Below, piece by piece: positions 1-6,346 of a DNA stretch of 8,923 nt (position 1 is the stretch's first letter; every line of letters begins with the position of its first letter). The translations under genes and the position numbers were made by a program. The DNA is from Pseudomonadota bacterium. GTDB taxonomy: Bacteria; Pseudomonadota; Alphaproteobacteria; Caulobacterales; Caulobacteraceae. The DNA lies in assembly GCA_023445705.1 (NCBI GenBank), contig JAEXKM010000331.1, positions 1-8,923 of the forward strand, written 5' to 3'. The notes beneath the pieces were generated by a model. That model made no database searches. It was not told where the DNA came from and saw nothing but the letters and a program-made list of their open reading frames with translations.

Positions 1-1080
1 GGTCAGGTTGGTGACGCGGCTGTCGTAGAGCGCCGCCCCGGCGATCAGCAGCAGGGCGATCAGCGCGGGCGTCGACACCCGGTTGGGGTTGATCGTCACT
101 GCCACGCCGACGACCCCGGCCAGGGTCGCCCAGAACATCACCCAGGACAGGCTGCGCATCTGGTCGTTGTTGACCCCCATGGCCTGCAGGAAGCCGAACG
201 CGCCCACGCCCTGCTCGGACAAGACGATGCGGAACAGCAGGATGATCACCACCAGCCGCACCATGTCGGCGCTGGAGAGCCATCGGATGTGCAGCAGCGG
301 CTGGGTCCTGTGCAGCTCCAGCAGGATGGCCGAGGCCAGCAGCACGATGGCGAGGGCCAGCGACCAGCCGATCCATGGCGCATTGAACCACCAGACGTAT
401 CTCCCCTGCGCCAGCACGGCGCAAAGCAGGGCTATCCCCGGCGCGAAGAGGATGAAGGTCAGGAAGTCCCGGGGCTGGAACATCCTCACCCGCGGCACGG
501 GGGGAACCCGCACCAGGTTCACCGCCGCCAAGCAGAACAGCGCCATCGCGATTTCGATCAGATAGAGCCCATGCCACTGGCCGATCTCCAGCAGGTCCGA
601 GGAGACCAGGCGCGAGAGCGGGGCGGCCAGTTGGCTCCAGCCCACGCCGAGCGCGATGCCCATGGGCCGGCGCTCGGGCGGCACGGCGTTGATCATGTAG
701 AGAAGGGCCAGGGTCGACAGAGCGGTGGCCGCCACGCCCGAGGCCGCACGCACCGCGATCGCCGAGCGCAGGTCATTGGTGAACAGGTGCGCCAGACCCA
801 CCAGGATGAACAGACCAAGGCCGATGTCGCCGAACAGCCTCAGCCCGTACTGGAATCGGAACTTGATCGCCAGCAGGCCGATGGTGGCGTTGGTCGCCGT
901 GTAGGCGGTGGAAAGCCAGGCCGCCTCGTTCGGATAGGCGCCCAGCGAGCCCTGGATCCAGGGCAGGTTGTTGTTGACCAGGTTGAATCCCAGCCCCTGG
1001 GTCAGGCCCAGCAGCAGCGAGACGCCCGCATAGGCGAGGGAGCGGCCCAAGGTCGGCGACTGCGGCTGCGGCCCGCCCAT
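1..1080 (-). CDS. MFS transporter, DHA2-like (14-TM type), C-terminus cut by left edge
   Basis: Inner-membrane proton-driven exporter of the major facilitator superfamily; the substrate cannot be read from sequence. The frame is open from an ATG at 1078-1080 to the window edge (360 residues), so the C-terminal part is missing. The visible protein is a series of hydrophobic helices (about nine or ten), with the family-like pattern of an N-terminal helix, a periplasmic stretch reading NNNLPWIQGSLGAY, a helix starting EAAWLSTAY, and a later PPERRPMGIALGVGW segment like the TM4-TM5 region of EmrB/QacA-type pumps. The usual loop 2-3 motif (G-x-L-x-D-R-x-G-R) is not recognisable; the equivalent place reads AIKFRFQYGLRLFGDIG. 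A purine-rich tract (complement of 1083-1098, containing GGAGGGGAG) precedes the start. It follows the acetyltransferase by 24 bases on the same strand, so the two are probably co-transcribed. Family assignment is confident; drug efflux is only a guess. Confidence 0.85.
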   Translation of the reverse strand, partial: MGGPQPQSPTLGRSLAYAGVSLLLGLTQGLGFNLVNNNLPWIQGSLGAYPNEAAWLSTAYTATNATIGLLAIKFRFQYGLRLFGDIGLGLFILVGLAHLFTNDLRSAIAVRAASGVAATALSTLALLYMINAVPPERRPMGIALGVGWSQLAAPLSRLVSSDLLEIGQWHGLYLIEIAMALFCLAAVNLVRVPPVPRVRMFQPRDFLTFILFAPGIALLCAVLAQGRYVWWFNAPWIGWSLALAIVLLASAILLELHRTQPLLHIRWLSSADMVRLVVIILLFRIVLSEQGVGAFGFLQAMGVNNDQMRSLSWVMFWATLAGVVGVAVTINPNRVSTPALIALLLIAGAALYDSRVTNLT

Positions 1081-1104
1081 GGCCTTCCTCTCCCCTCCGA
1101 CAAG

Positions 1105-1569
1105 CTAGAGCGGACGCTCCATCCAGACGTCACAACGCGCATAGTCGGTCGGAGGTCGCATCTCCGGATCAAGATCGGTGAACCCCATGGCGCGATAGAG
1201 CCCCAGGGCGGGCGCCAGGCTCGAATTGGTCTCGAGATAAAGCCGGTGTCCGCCGGCGGCCTTGGCGGCGTCGATGCAGGCCTGCATCAGCTTGCGGCCC
1301 AGCCCGGTTCCGCGGGCGCGCTCGGCCACCGTCATCTTGGCGACCTCGAAGCCGCCATCGGCCATGGCGATCAGCGCTACGCAGCCGACCGCCTCGCCGT
1401 CAGCATCCTCGGCCATGAAGATCCGGCCGCCCTTGTCGATGATCTTTCCCACCGGATCGTCCAACACCAGCCGGTCCTTGGGCTCGATGGCGAAGTTCGC
1501 GGAGATCCAGTTTTCGTTGAGGCTTCGCCAGGCGTCGGCGTGGCGCTGTTCAAAGGGCGCGATAAGCAT
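1105..1569 (-). CDS. GNAT family N-acetyltransferase
   Basis: A 154-residue single-domain acyltransferase of the GCN5-related family, expected to move an acetyl group from acetyl-CoA to an amine; the substrate is unknown. The acetyl-CoA pyrophosphate-binding motif A is at residues 86-91 (RGTGLG) after the beta-4 strand FEVAKMTV, followed by helix residues up to about 106. Motif B is YLETNSS (111-117) and ALGLYRAMGF (121-130), in which Tyr125 sits where the usual general acid lies. The length is normal for a stand-alone GNAT. The ATG at 1567-1569 is preceded by GGGAGG (complement of 1581-1586) 11 bases away. The MFS gene follows 24 bases later on the same strand, suggesting an operon. It diverges from the aminotransferase at 1610 with 40 bases between starts. 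Confidence 0.92.
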   Translation of the reverse strand: MLIAPFEQRHADAWRSLNENWISANFAIEPKDRLVLDDPVGKIIDKGGRIFMAEDADGEAVGCVALIAMADGGFEVAKMTVAERARGTGLGRKLMQACIDAAKAAGGHRLYLETNSSLAPALGLYRAMGFTDLDPEMRPPTDYARCDVWMERPL

Positions 1570-1609
1570 GGGGAAGATATCCTCCCGCTTGCTATGCTAG
1601 GCAAGACGC
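1570..1609. promoter_or_regulatory. Short divergent promoter region with an 18-base inverted repeat
   Basis: Only 40 bases separate the divergent acetyltransferase and aminotransferase starts, so any promoters must overlap each other or the genes. The segment 1588-1605 is CTTGC-N8-GCAAG, a perfect 5-base inverted repeat. Its spacer begins TATGCT (1593-1598), a fair -10 element for the plus strand, which would start transcription only a few bases before the ATG at 1610. No matching -35 box was found, and the aminotransferase has no Shine-Dalgarno sequence, so a leaderless or near-leaderless message is possible. The assignment is by position and pattern only. Confidence 0.3.
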
Positions 1610-2776
1610 ATGGCCAATCCGATCTTCGCAAGCCTTCCCACCACCATCTTCGAGGAGATGTCGGGCTTGGCCCGTGACCTCGGGGCCGTCAATCTCGGCC
1701 AGGGCTTTCCCGATGACCCCGGACCGCCGTCGATCCGCGCCAAGGCGGCCGACGCCGTGCTCAACGGCTACAACCAGTACCCGCCGATGGCCGGCCTGCC
1801 GGAGCTGCGCCAGGCGGTCGCCGCCCATTACGCCCGCCGCCAGGGCTTGGCCCTCGACTGGCGCACGGAAATCACCGTCACATCCGGCGCGACCGAAGCC
1901 CTTGCGGCCGCCTTCTTTGGGCTGATCCAGCCTGGCGACGAGGTGGTGGTCTTCCAGCCGCTCTACGACGCCTACCTGCCGTTGATCCGGCGGGCCGGTG
2001 GCGTTCCGCGGCTGGTCAAGCTGTCGCCGCCACACTGGCGTTTCGACCGCGAGATGCTGGCGGCCGCCTTCGGCCCCAAGACCCGCTTCGTCGTGCTGAA
2101 CAATCCGATCAATCCCGCCGGCGCCGTGCTCCCTGCCGAGGATCTGGAGCTGCTCGCCGAGTTCTGCATCGCCCACGACGCCATCGCCATCTGCGACGAG
2201 GTCTGGGAGCAGGTGGTGTTCGACGGCGCGCGCCATGTCCCGCTGATCAGCCTCCCAGGCATGCGCCAGCGCACGGTGAAGATCGGGTCGGCCGGCAAGA
2301 TGTTCGGGCTGACCGGGTGGAAGGTCGGCTTCCTCTGCGCCGCGCCCGACCTTACCCACGCCCTGGCCCGCACCCATCAGTTCCTGACCTTCACCACGCC
2401 GCCCAACCTGCAGGCGGCGGTGGCCTTCGGCCTTGAGAACAGCGGCGACTGGTTCGAGGCCATGCCGGCGGCCTTGCAGCGTTCGCGCGACCGCCTGGCG
2501 AAGGGCCTGCGGCGCGAGGGCTTCGTCACCCTGCCGGCCCAAGGGACCTATTTCCTGAACATCGACCTGGCCGCCTCGGGCGTCGCCGAAGCGGACCGCG
2601 CCTTCGCCCTGCGAGCGGTCCGGGAAGCCGGCGTGGCCACGATCCCGGTCTCGGCCCTCTACGAGGAGGACCACGTGACGACGATCCTGCGCCTCTGCCT
2701 GGCCAAAAAAGACGAGACCCTGGACGAGGGGGTAATCCGCCTCGCCAGGGCCCGTGACTTGTCGAGAAAAGCCTAG
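1610..2776 (+). CDS. PLP-dependent class I/II aminotransferase (kynurenine/methionine aminotransferase-like)
   Basis: A 388-residue cytosolic fold-type-I aminotransferase of the same group as KAT I/III and bacterial YbdL, transferring an amino group from an amino acid to a 2-oxo acid. Visible marks: NLGQGFPD (28-35), the substrate-lid start typical of this group; SGATEAL (92-98), PLP phosphate contact; NPINPAG (165-171), including the PLP-binding Asn; CDEVWE (195-200), with Asp196 for the pyridine nitrogen; the Schiff-base lysine Lys230 in GSAGKMFGLTGWKVG; and Arg361 in ILRLCLAKKDE for the substrate carboxylate. Residue 199 is Trp where most relatives have the Tyr that contacts PLP O3'. The length is full. 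There is no Shine-Dalgarno sequence before the ATG; the next in-frame starts would cut the lid segment, so this start is preferred. It is a lone plus-strand gene, facing the dehydrogenase with 33 bases between stops. The exact substrate is unknown. Confidence 0.93.
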   Translation: MANPIFASLPTTIFEEMSGLARDLGAVNLGQGFPDDPGPPSIRAKAADAVLNGYNQYPPMAGLPELRQAVAAHYARRQGLALDWRTEITVTSGATEALAAAFFGLIQPGDEVVVFQPLYDAYLPLIRRAGGVPRLVKLSPPHWRFDREMLAAAFGPKTRFVVLNNPINPAGAVLPAEDLELLAEFCIAHDAIAICDEVWEQVVFDGARHVPLISLPGMRQRTVKIGSAGKMFGLTGWKVGFLCAAPDLTHALARTHQFLTFTTPPNLQAAVAFGLENSGDWFEAMPAALQRSRDRLAKGLRREGFVTLPAQGTYFLNIDLAASGVAEADRAFALRAVREAGVATIPVSALYEEDHVTTILRLCLAKKDETLDEGVIRLARARDLSRKA

Positions 2777-2809
2777 AGGCTCTTTAGATGCTGCCGCGCT
2801 AAGCGCCGA

Positions 2810-3574
2810 TCAGCAGGTCGAACCGCCGTCGACCACGATCGCCTGGCCGGTCATCCAGGAGCCGGCCTTCGAGGCCAGGAACACCGCCGCGCCGGCGATG
2901 TCGTCCGGCTCGCCCAGGCGACGCAGCGGATTGTTGGCGCTGGAGCGCTTCTCGGCTTCCGGGGTGTCCCACAGCGCCTTGGCGAAGTCGGTCTTCACCA
3001 GGCCGGGCGCGATGCAGTTGACCCGGACGTTGTCCGGGCCGAGCTCCACGGCCAGGTTGCGGGCGAGCTGGAAGTCCGCGGCCTTCGAGATGTTGTAGGC
3101 GCCGATGCCGGTCGAGCCGCGCAGCCCGCCGATCGACGAGATGATGATCACCGCGCCTTCCTTGCGCTCACGCATCTGCGGGGCGGCCATCTGGATCAGC
3201 CAGTTGTTGGCGATGATGTTGTTGTCCAGGATCTTGCGGAACTGATCGTCGTTGATCTGCGACATCGGCCCGAAGAACGGGTTGGTGGCGGCGTTGCAGA
3301 CCACGATGTCGATCTTGCCGAAGGCCTTGGTGGTTTCGTCCACCAGGCGCTGCAGGTCTTCCTTCGAGGAGATAGAGGCGGGGACCGCGATCGCCGCGCC
3401 CGGATGCTTCTCGTTGATAGCCGCGGCGACCTCATCGCAGGGGCCGGCCTTGCGCGACGAGATCACGACCTTCGCGCCGTGCTCGGCCATACGCTCGGCG
3501 ATGGCCTTGCCGATGCCGCGCGAGGATCCGGTGATGACGGCGACCTTCCCGGTCAGGTCGAACAGTTCGCCCAT
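2810..3574 (-). CDS. Short-chain dehydrogenase/reductase, DHRS4-like, probably NADPH-dependent
   Basis: A 254-residue classical SDR oxidoreductase that should interconvert a carbonyl and an alcohol; the substrate is not evident. Residues: TGSSRGIG (15-22) nucleotide-binding glycines; SSRK (39-42) after the second strand, with Arg41 favouring NADP(H); NAAT (94-97); catalytic set Asn119, Ser147, Tyr160, Lys164 (YNISK); and NCIAPGLVKT after the active site. NPFFGP (98-103), the GLVKTxF...ALW segment and RRLGEPDD strongly recall animal DHRS4 (peroxisomal carbonyl/retinal reductase), known to me from memory of that family. The start is ATG 3574: GGAGGGAG (complement of 3579-3586) lies just upstream of it, whereas the ATG at 3592, six codons earlier, lies before that site. 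It lies downstream of bphP on the same strand, but 79 bases and a hairpin separate them. A palindrome at 3586-3599 suggests separate regulation. Confidence 0.93.
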   Translation of the reverse strand: MGELFDLTGKVAVITGSSRGIGKAIAERMAEHGAKVVISSRKAGPCDEVAAAINEKHPGAAIAVPASISSKEDLQRLVDETTKAFGKIDIVVCNAATNPFFGPMSQINDDQFRKILDNNIIANNWLIQMAAPQMRERKEGAVIIISSIGGLRGSTGIGAYNISKAADFQLARNLAVELGPDNVRVNCIAPGLVKTDFAKALWDTPEAEKRSSANNPLRRLGEPDDIAGAAVFLASKAGSWMTGQAIVVDGGSTC

Positions 3575-3585
3575 GGCGCTCCCTC

Positions 3586-3599
3586 CAAACACATGTTTG
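3586..3599. promoter_or_regulatory. 14-base palindrome upstream of the dehydrogenase, candidate repressor operator
   Basis: Sequence CAAACA-CA-TGTTTG, a perfect 6-base inverted repeat with a 2-base centre, lies directly upstream of and touching the Shine-Dalgarno tract of the dehydrogenase at 3574. Its AT-rich make-up stands out from the GC-rich surroundings. Size, symmetry and position fit an operator for a dimeric helix-turn-helix repressor such as a TetR-type protein. No regulator gene of that kind is seen in the window, so the binding protein is unknown. Confidence 0.4.
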
Positions 3600-3619
3600 A
3601 TTTTTGACGAAGGCCATTT

Positions 3620-3636
3620 GCGGCGCCGGGCGCCGC
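3620..3636 (-). terminator. GC hairpin after bphP, possible terminator without a U-tract
   Basis: GCGGCGC-CGG-GCGCCGC forms a perfect 7-base stem with a 3-base loop, beginning 17 bases after the bphP stop codon (3654-3656). On the minus strand the stem is followed by AAATGG, not a run of T, so it is not a standard intrinsic terminator. It may weaken read-through from bphO-bphP into the dehydrogenase or protect the 3' end of the message. Stems of this kind arise easily in GC-rich DNA, hence the low score. Confidence 0.35.
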
Positions 3637-3653
3637 TGGGTCAAGCGCTGCGG

Positions 3654-5780
3654 TCAGGGCAGAGGCGAGGCCCGCAGGATCGCCCGCACGCCCGGTTCGT
3701 TGTCCTCGAAGATCAGTTCGCCCTGAAGCTGGCCGACCATCGCCTTCATCATCCGGCTGCCAAAGCCCTGGCCATCACCCTGGCGGCCGCCCCCCTGGTC
3801 GGCCACGGCCAACCGCAGCATGCCGTCGGCCTCGGCCAGAGAGATCGCCACCGGGCCCGCCTTCCCAGCGTAGGCGTACTTGTTCGCGTTGATCACCAGC
3901 TCGGTCAGGACGAGGCCCAGGGTCACGGCCCGGTCCGTCGGGACGATCACCGGCGCGAGCTGCAGCTCGAACATCCCCTCCCATTCCGGCCCCAGCGACT
4001 GCCCCAGGTCGTCGAGCAGTTCTTCGATGTAGCGGGACAGATCGACCGTCTCGATCTGGTCTGCGCGATAGAGCCGCCGGTGCACCAGAGCGACCGCGCT
4101 GAGCCGCCTGCGCGCCTCTTCGAAACTCTCCTTCAGGCCCTCATCGTCCGAGGCCCGCGCCTGAAGGCCCAGAAAGCTCGAGACCAGTTGCAGGCTGTTC
4201 TGGACGCGGTGATTGACCTCGCCCAGCAGCATCTCCTTCTGCTGGATGAGCGCCTCCTTCTCGGCGACGCTTTCGGCCAGCCGATGGTTCAGTTCCCGCA
4301 GGCGGCGAGTGCGCCGCGCCTCGAGCATGGCGTCCTTCAGGCGTTGCGCCGCCTCCAGCAGCGCCGCTGACCACGGGCGCGAGCGGCCGTGCACCGACTC
4401 GCTCCAGGCCTCGAATGAAGCGCGCGGATTGAGCACGCCGCCTTCGTCCGGCGTCTTGTGCGGATTGCCCGCCCAGTTGATCTCCTGCACGCGCTCGGCG
4501 CGGAACCACAGGACGACGAAGGGTTCGTCGGCCGAGACGACCACCGACAGCAGGCCGCTGGCGATCTCGGCGTGAACCTCGACCTCGCCCGCGATCTCGG
4601 GCAGGCGGTCGGTCTCGAACACCTCGCCCGGCGCACGCGACAGGATCCAGGCGGCCAGATCGCGGACCACGCCTTCCGGCGGACAGACCCCCAGGCTCGC
4701 CACGTCGCCCCCGCGAAGCGCGGCCACGCCATCGGCGTCGAACATCCGGCGCAGGGCCGGCAGGCAGTCGTTCACCGCATCGTCCAGCGAGGCCGAGCGC
4801 CCCAGCAGGGACGCGACCTCGTCCTCGAAACTGCGCAGGCGAATGCGCTCGCGATAGCCCTCGGCCTCCTCCTTGGCCTTGATCTGGCGGGCCAGCGCTC
4901 CGGCCAGCGCCCGGCAGGCGACGCGGATGTCGTAGGGAACAAGGCGCGGCGCGGCATGGTGACAGGCGACCAGGCCCCAGAGCACCCCGTCCTTGACGAT
5001 GGAGACCGAGGCCGAGGCGCCGACCTCCATGTTCTGCATGTACTGCAGGTGGATCGGCGAGACGCTGCGCAGGGCGCTGTCGCTCATGTCCAGGGGCTCA
5101 CCCGACCAGGCCGGACGCAGCGGCGCGGGCCGGTAGCGCACGTCCGGGATCACCCGCACCAGGTTGCGCAGATAGAGCGCCCGCGCCTGGCGCGGAATGT
5201 CTGAGCCCGGGAAATGGTGGTTCAGGAACGAGGGCAGGGCCGGATCGCGGTCCTCCGCCAGCACCGCGCCGGCCTCGTCGTCCAGGAAGCGATAGATCAT
5301 CACCCGGTCGAAGCCCGTCAGCCGCCGAAACTCGATGGCCGCCCGGTCGCAGAGGGTCTTCAGGCTCGTGGTGCGCTCGAAGGCCAATGCCGCGGCCTCT
5401 AGCGCGCCGAGGATCGCCGAGGACGTCGGCGCCAGGGTCGGCCCGGGTTCGATCTCGACGATGACGTGCTCGCCCGAGACATGGGTGTGGACGTCGAAGA
5501 CGCGGTCCTCGCGGCCCCGCAACTGGCCGGCGAAGCCGCCGCTGCCCGAGGATTCCACCAGCCGCGCGATCCGGGCGGCGATGTCGTCGCCGATCAGCTG
5601 CCCCAGGGCCGCGCCGATCCAGTTCTCGGCCCCGAGTTGGCCTTCGATATCGCCGGCGCCGTGGCTGACCGTCAGGTTGTCCCGGTCCGCCACCAGGATC
5701 ATGCCGTGAGGCTGGATCGAGCCGGGGACGTGAATGGGTTCGCGGTCGCAGTCGTTGAGGTCGAGGATTTCCTTGGTCAC
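3654..5780 (-). CDS. bphP: Bacteriophytochrome sensor histidine kinase (PAS-GAF-PHY-HisKA_2-HATPase)
   Basis: A 708-residue red/far-red photoreceptor kinase that binds biliverdin; soluble, with no membrane segments. PAS about 1-115 with the biliverdin-attaching Cys11 in CDREPIHVPGSIQPHG. GAF about 130-305 with Tyr163, PGSDIP (191-196, Asp194), IHLQY (His244, Tyr247) and ACHH (His274); these line up with Cys24, Tyr176, Asp207, His260, Tyr263 and His290 of Deinococcus BphP. PHY about 315-495 with the tongue WAGNP and NPRASF (Arg453). A charged helix (about 475-515) links to a HisKA_2 dimerisation domain, phospho-acceptor His524 in EVNHRVQNSLQ, then a HATPase domain with N-box ELVINANKY (Glu627, Asn631) and glycine boxes DQGGG (661-665) and GFGS (672-675). 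There is no receiver domain. The start is GTG at 5778-5780, overlapping the bphO stop as GTGA; the next start would lose Cys11. The cognate response regulator is not in the window. Confidence 0.97.
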   Translation of the reverse strand: MTKEILDLNDCDREPIHVPGSIQPHGMILVADRDNLTVSHGAGDIEGQLGAENWIGAALGQLIGDDIAARIARLVESSGSGGFAGQLRGREDRVFDVHTHVSGEHVIVEIEPGPTLAPTSSAILGALEAAALAFERTTSLKTLCDRAAIEFRRLTGFDRVMIYRFLDDEAGAVLAEDRDPALPSFLNHHFPGSDIPRQARALYLRNLVRVIPDVRYRPAPLRPAWSGEPLDMSDSALRSVSPIHLQYMQNMEVGASASVSIVKDGVLWGLVACHHAAPRLVPYDIRVACRALAGALARQIKAKEEAEGYRERIRLRSFEDEVASLLGRSASLDDAVNDCLPALRRMFDADGVAALRGGDVASLGVCPPEGVVRDLAAWILSRAPGEVFETDRLPEIAGEVEVHAEIASGLLSVVVSADEPFVVLWFRAERVQEINWAGNPHKTPDEGGVLNPRASFEAWSESVHGRSRPWSAALLEAAQRLKDAMLEARRTRRLRELNHRLAESVAEKEALIQQKEMLLGEVNHRVQNSLQLVSSFLGLQARASDDEGLKESFEEARRRLSAVALVHRRLYRADQIETVDLSRYIEELLDDLGQSLGPEWEGMFELQLAPVIVPTDRAVTLGLVLTELVINANKYAYAGKAGPVAISLAEADGMLRLAVADQGGGRQGDGQGFGSRMMKAMVGQLQGELIFEDNEPGVRAILRASPLP

Positions 5781-6346
5781 AGGGCCGCCTCGGCGCAGAG
5801 CGCCGCTTCGGCGTGCGCAAAGCCCAGCACCGCGGCTTGGGCGGCCGCCTCGCCGGTGGCGGGATCATCCGCCGGGCACTCGCGGTCCAGCACGGCCAGA
5901 AAGCCCTTCCAGTATTCCCCGGTCCGCTCGCCATAGGGGTTGAGGAAGCTCATCCCCATCATGTCGAGGCCGCGCGCCGCAGCCTGCTTGCCAATCACCC
6001 GGCCGCCCAGGCTCGAGCCCTCCAGGACGTAGAAGAAGCCCAGCGCCTCGGCCCGTGAGCCGATCGTCTTGACCTGGATAGGATCGGCCGCCTGCACGCC
6101 CAGGACCTGCAGATCGGCCTCCAGCAGCGGCGTGCGCCGGCGGGCGGCGAAGTCGAGCCCGGGGATTTCCGCCAGATGAGGCGCAAGCGCCGCCTCCATC
6201 CCCGCATGCAGGGCGTGGAAGCGCTCGGCCAGAGCCTTCCGCCCTTCGAGCGTGGCCATGCGGCCCAGCACGTCGAGCCGGGCCTCCAGCGTTTCGTGGG
6301 ACTCGCGCGTCGCCGCCCGTAGCCGTTCTAGTGCTGTCTTCGCCAT
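5777..6346 (-). CDS. bphO: Biliverdin-producing heme oxygenase
   Basis: A 189-residue cytosolic heme oxygenase that opens heme to biliverdin, iron and CO, supplying the chromophore for the phytochrome encoded next. The heme-iron ligand is His17 in LRAATRESHETLE. The distal helix is FFYVLEGSSLGGRVIG (about 104-119), whose GSSLGG lets the helix kink over the heme. The length matches bacterial HemO/BphO enzymes. The stop TGA (5777-5779) overlaps the phytochrome GTG, so the pair is very probably one operon with coupled translation. The ATG at 6344-6346 has only a weak AAGGG upstream. It diverges from the epoxide hydrolase across 132 bases. The gene symbol follows the usual name for phytochrome-linked heme oxygenases; that this enzyme serves bphP is inferred from the overlap. 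Confidence 0.95.
   Translation of the reverse strand: MAKTALERLRAATRESHETLEARLDVLGRMATLEGRKALAERFHALHAGMEAALAPHLAEIPGLDFAARRRTPLLEADLQVLGVQAADPIQVKTIGSRAEALGFFYVLEGSSLGGRVIGKQAAARGLDMMGMSFLNPYGERTGEYWKGFLAVLDRECPADDPATGEAAAQAAVLGFAHAEAALCAEAAL

Noticed and set aside
289..1677. Long plus-strand open frame opposite the MFS and acetyltransferase genes
   Set aside because: Its product is a run of Arg, Gln, Gly and His with no domain; it is the antisense shadow of two well-supported genes in GC-rich DNA.
1592..2674. Long minus-strand open frame opposite the aminotransferase
   Set aside because: Compositionally biased antisense shadow; the plus-strand frame carries every aminotransferase motif.
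2777..2809. Terminator between the convergent aminotransferase and dehydrogenase genes
   Set aside because: Only GCGC-TAA-GCGC (2796-2806) is present, a four-base stem without a T-run, too weak to call.
3575..3592. Longer start for the dehydrogenase at 3592 (six more residues)
   Set aside because: The extra codons contain the Shine-Dalgarno sequence serving ATG 3574 and lie partly in the palindrome; SDR proteins normally begin close to the first strand, as with the shorter start.
3616..3644. Sigma-70 promoter for the dehydrogenase (TTGACC at 3639-3644, minus strand)
   Set aside because: The -10 hexamer at 17-base spacing would be GCAAAT, matching only half of the consensus, and the GC hairpin lies between the boxes.
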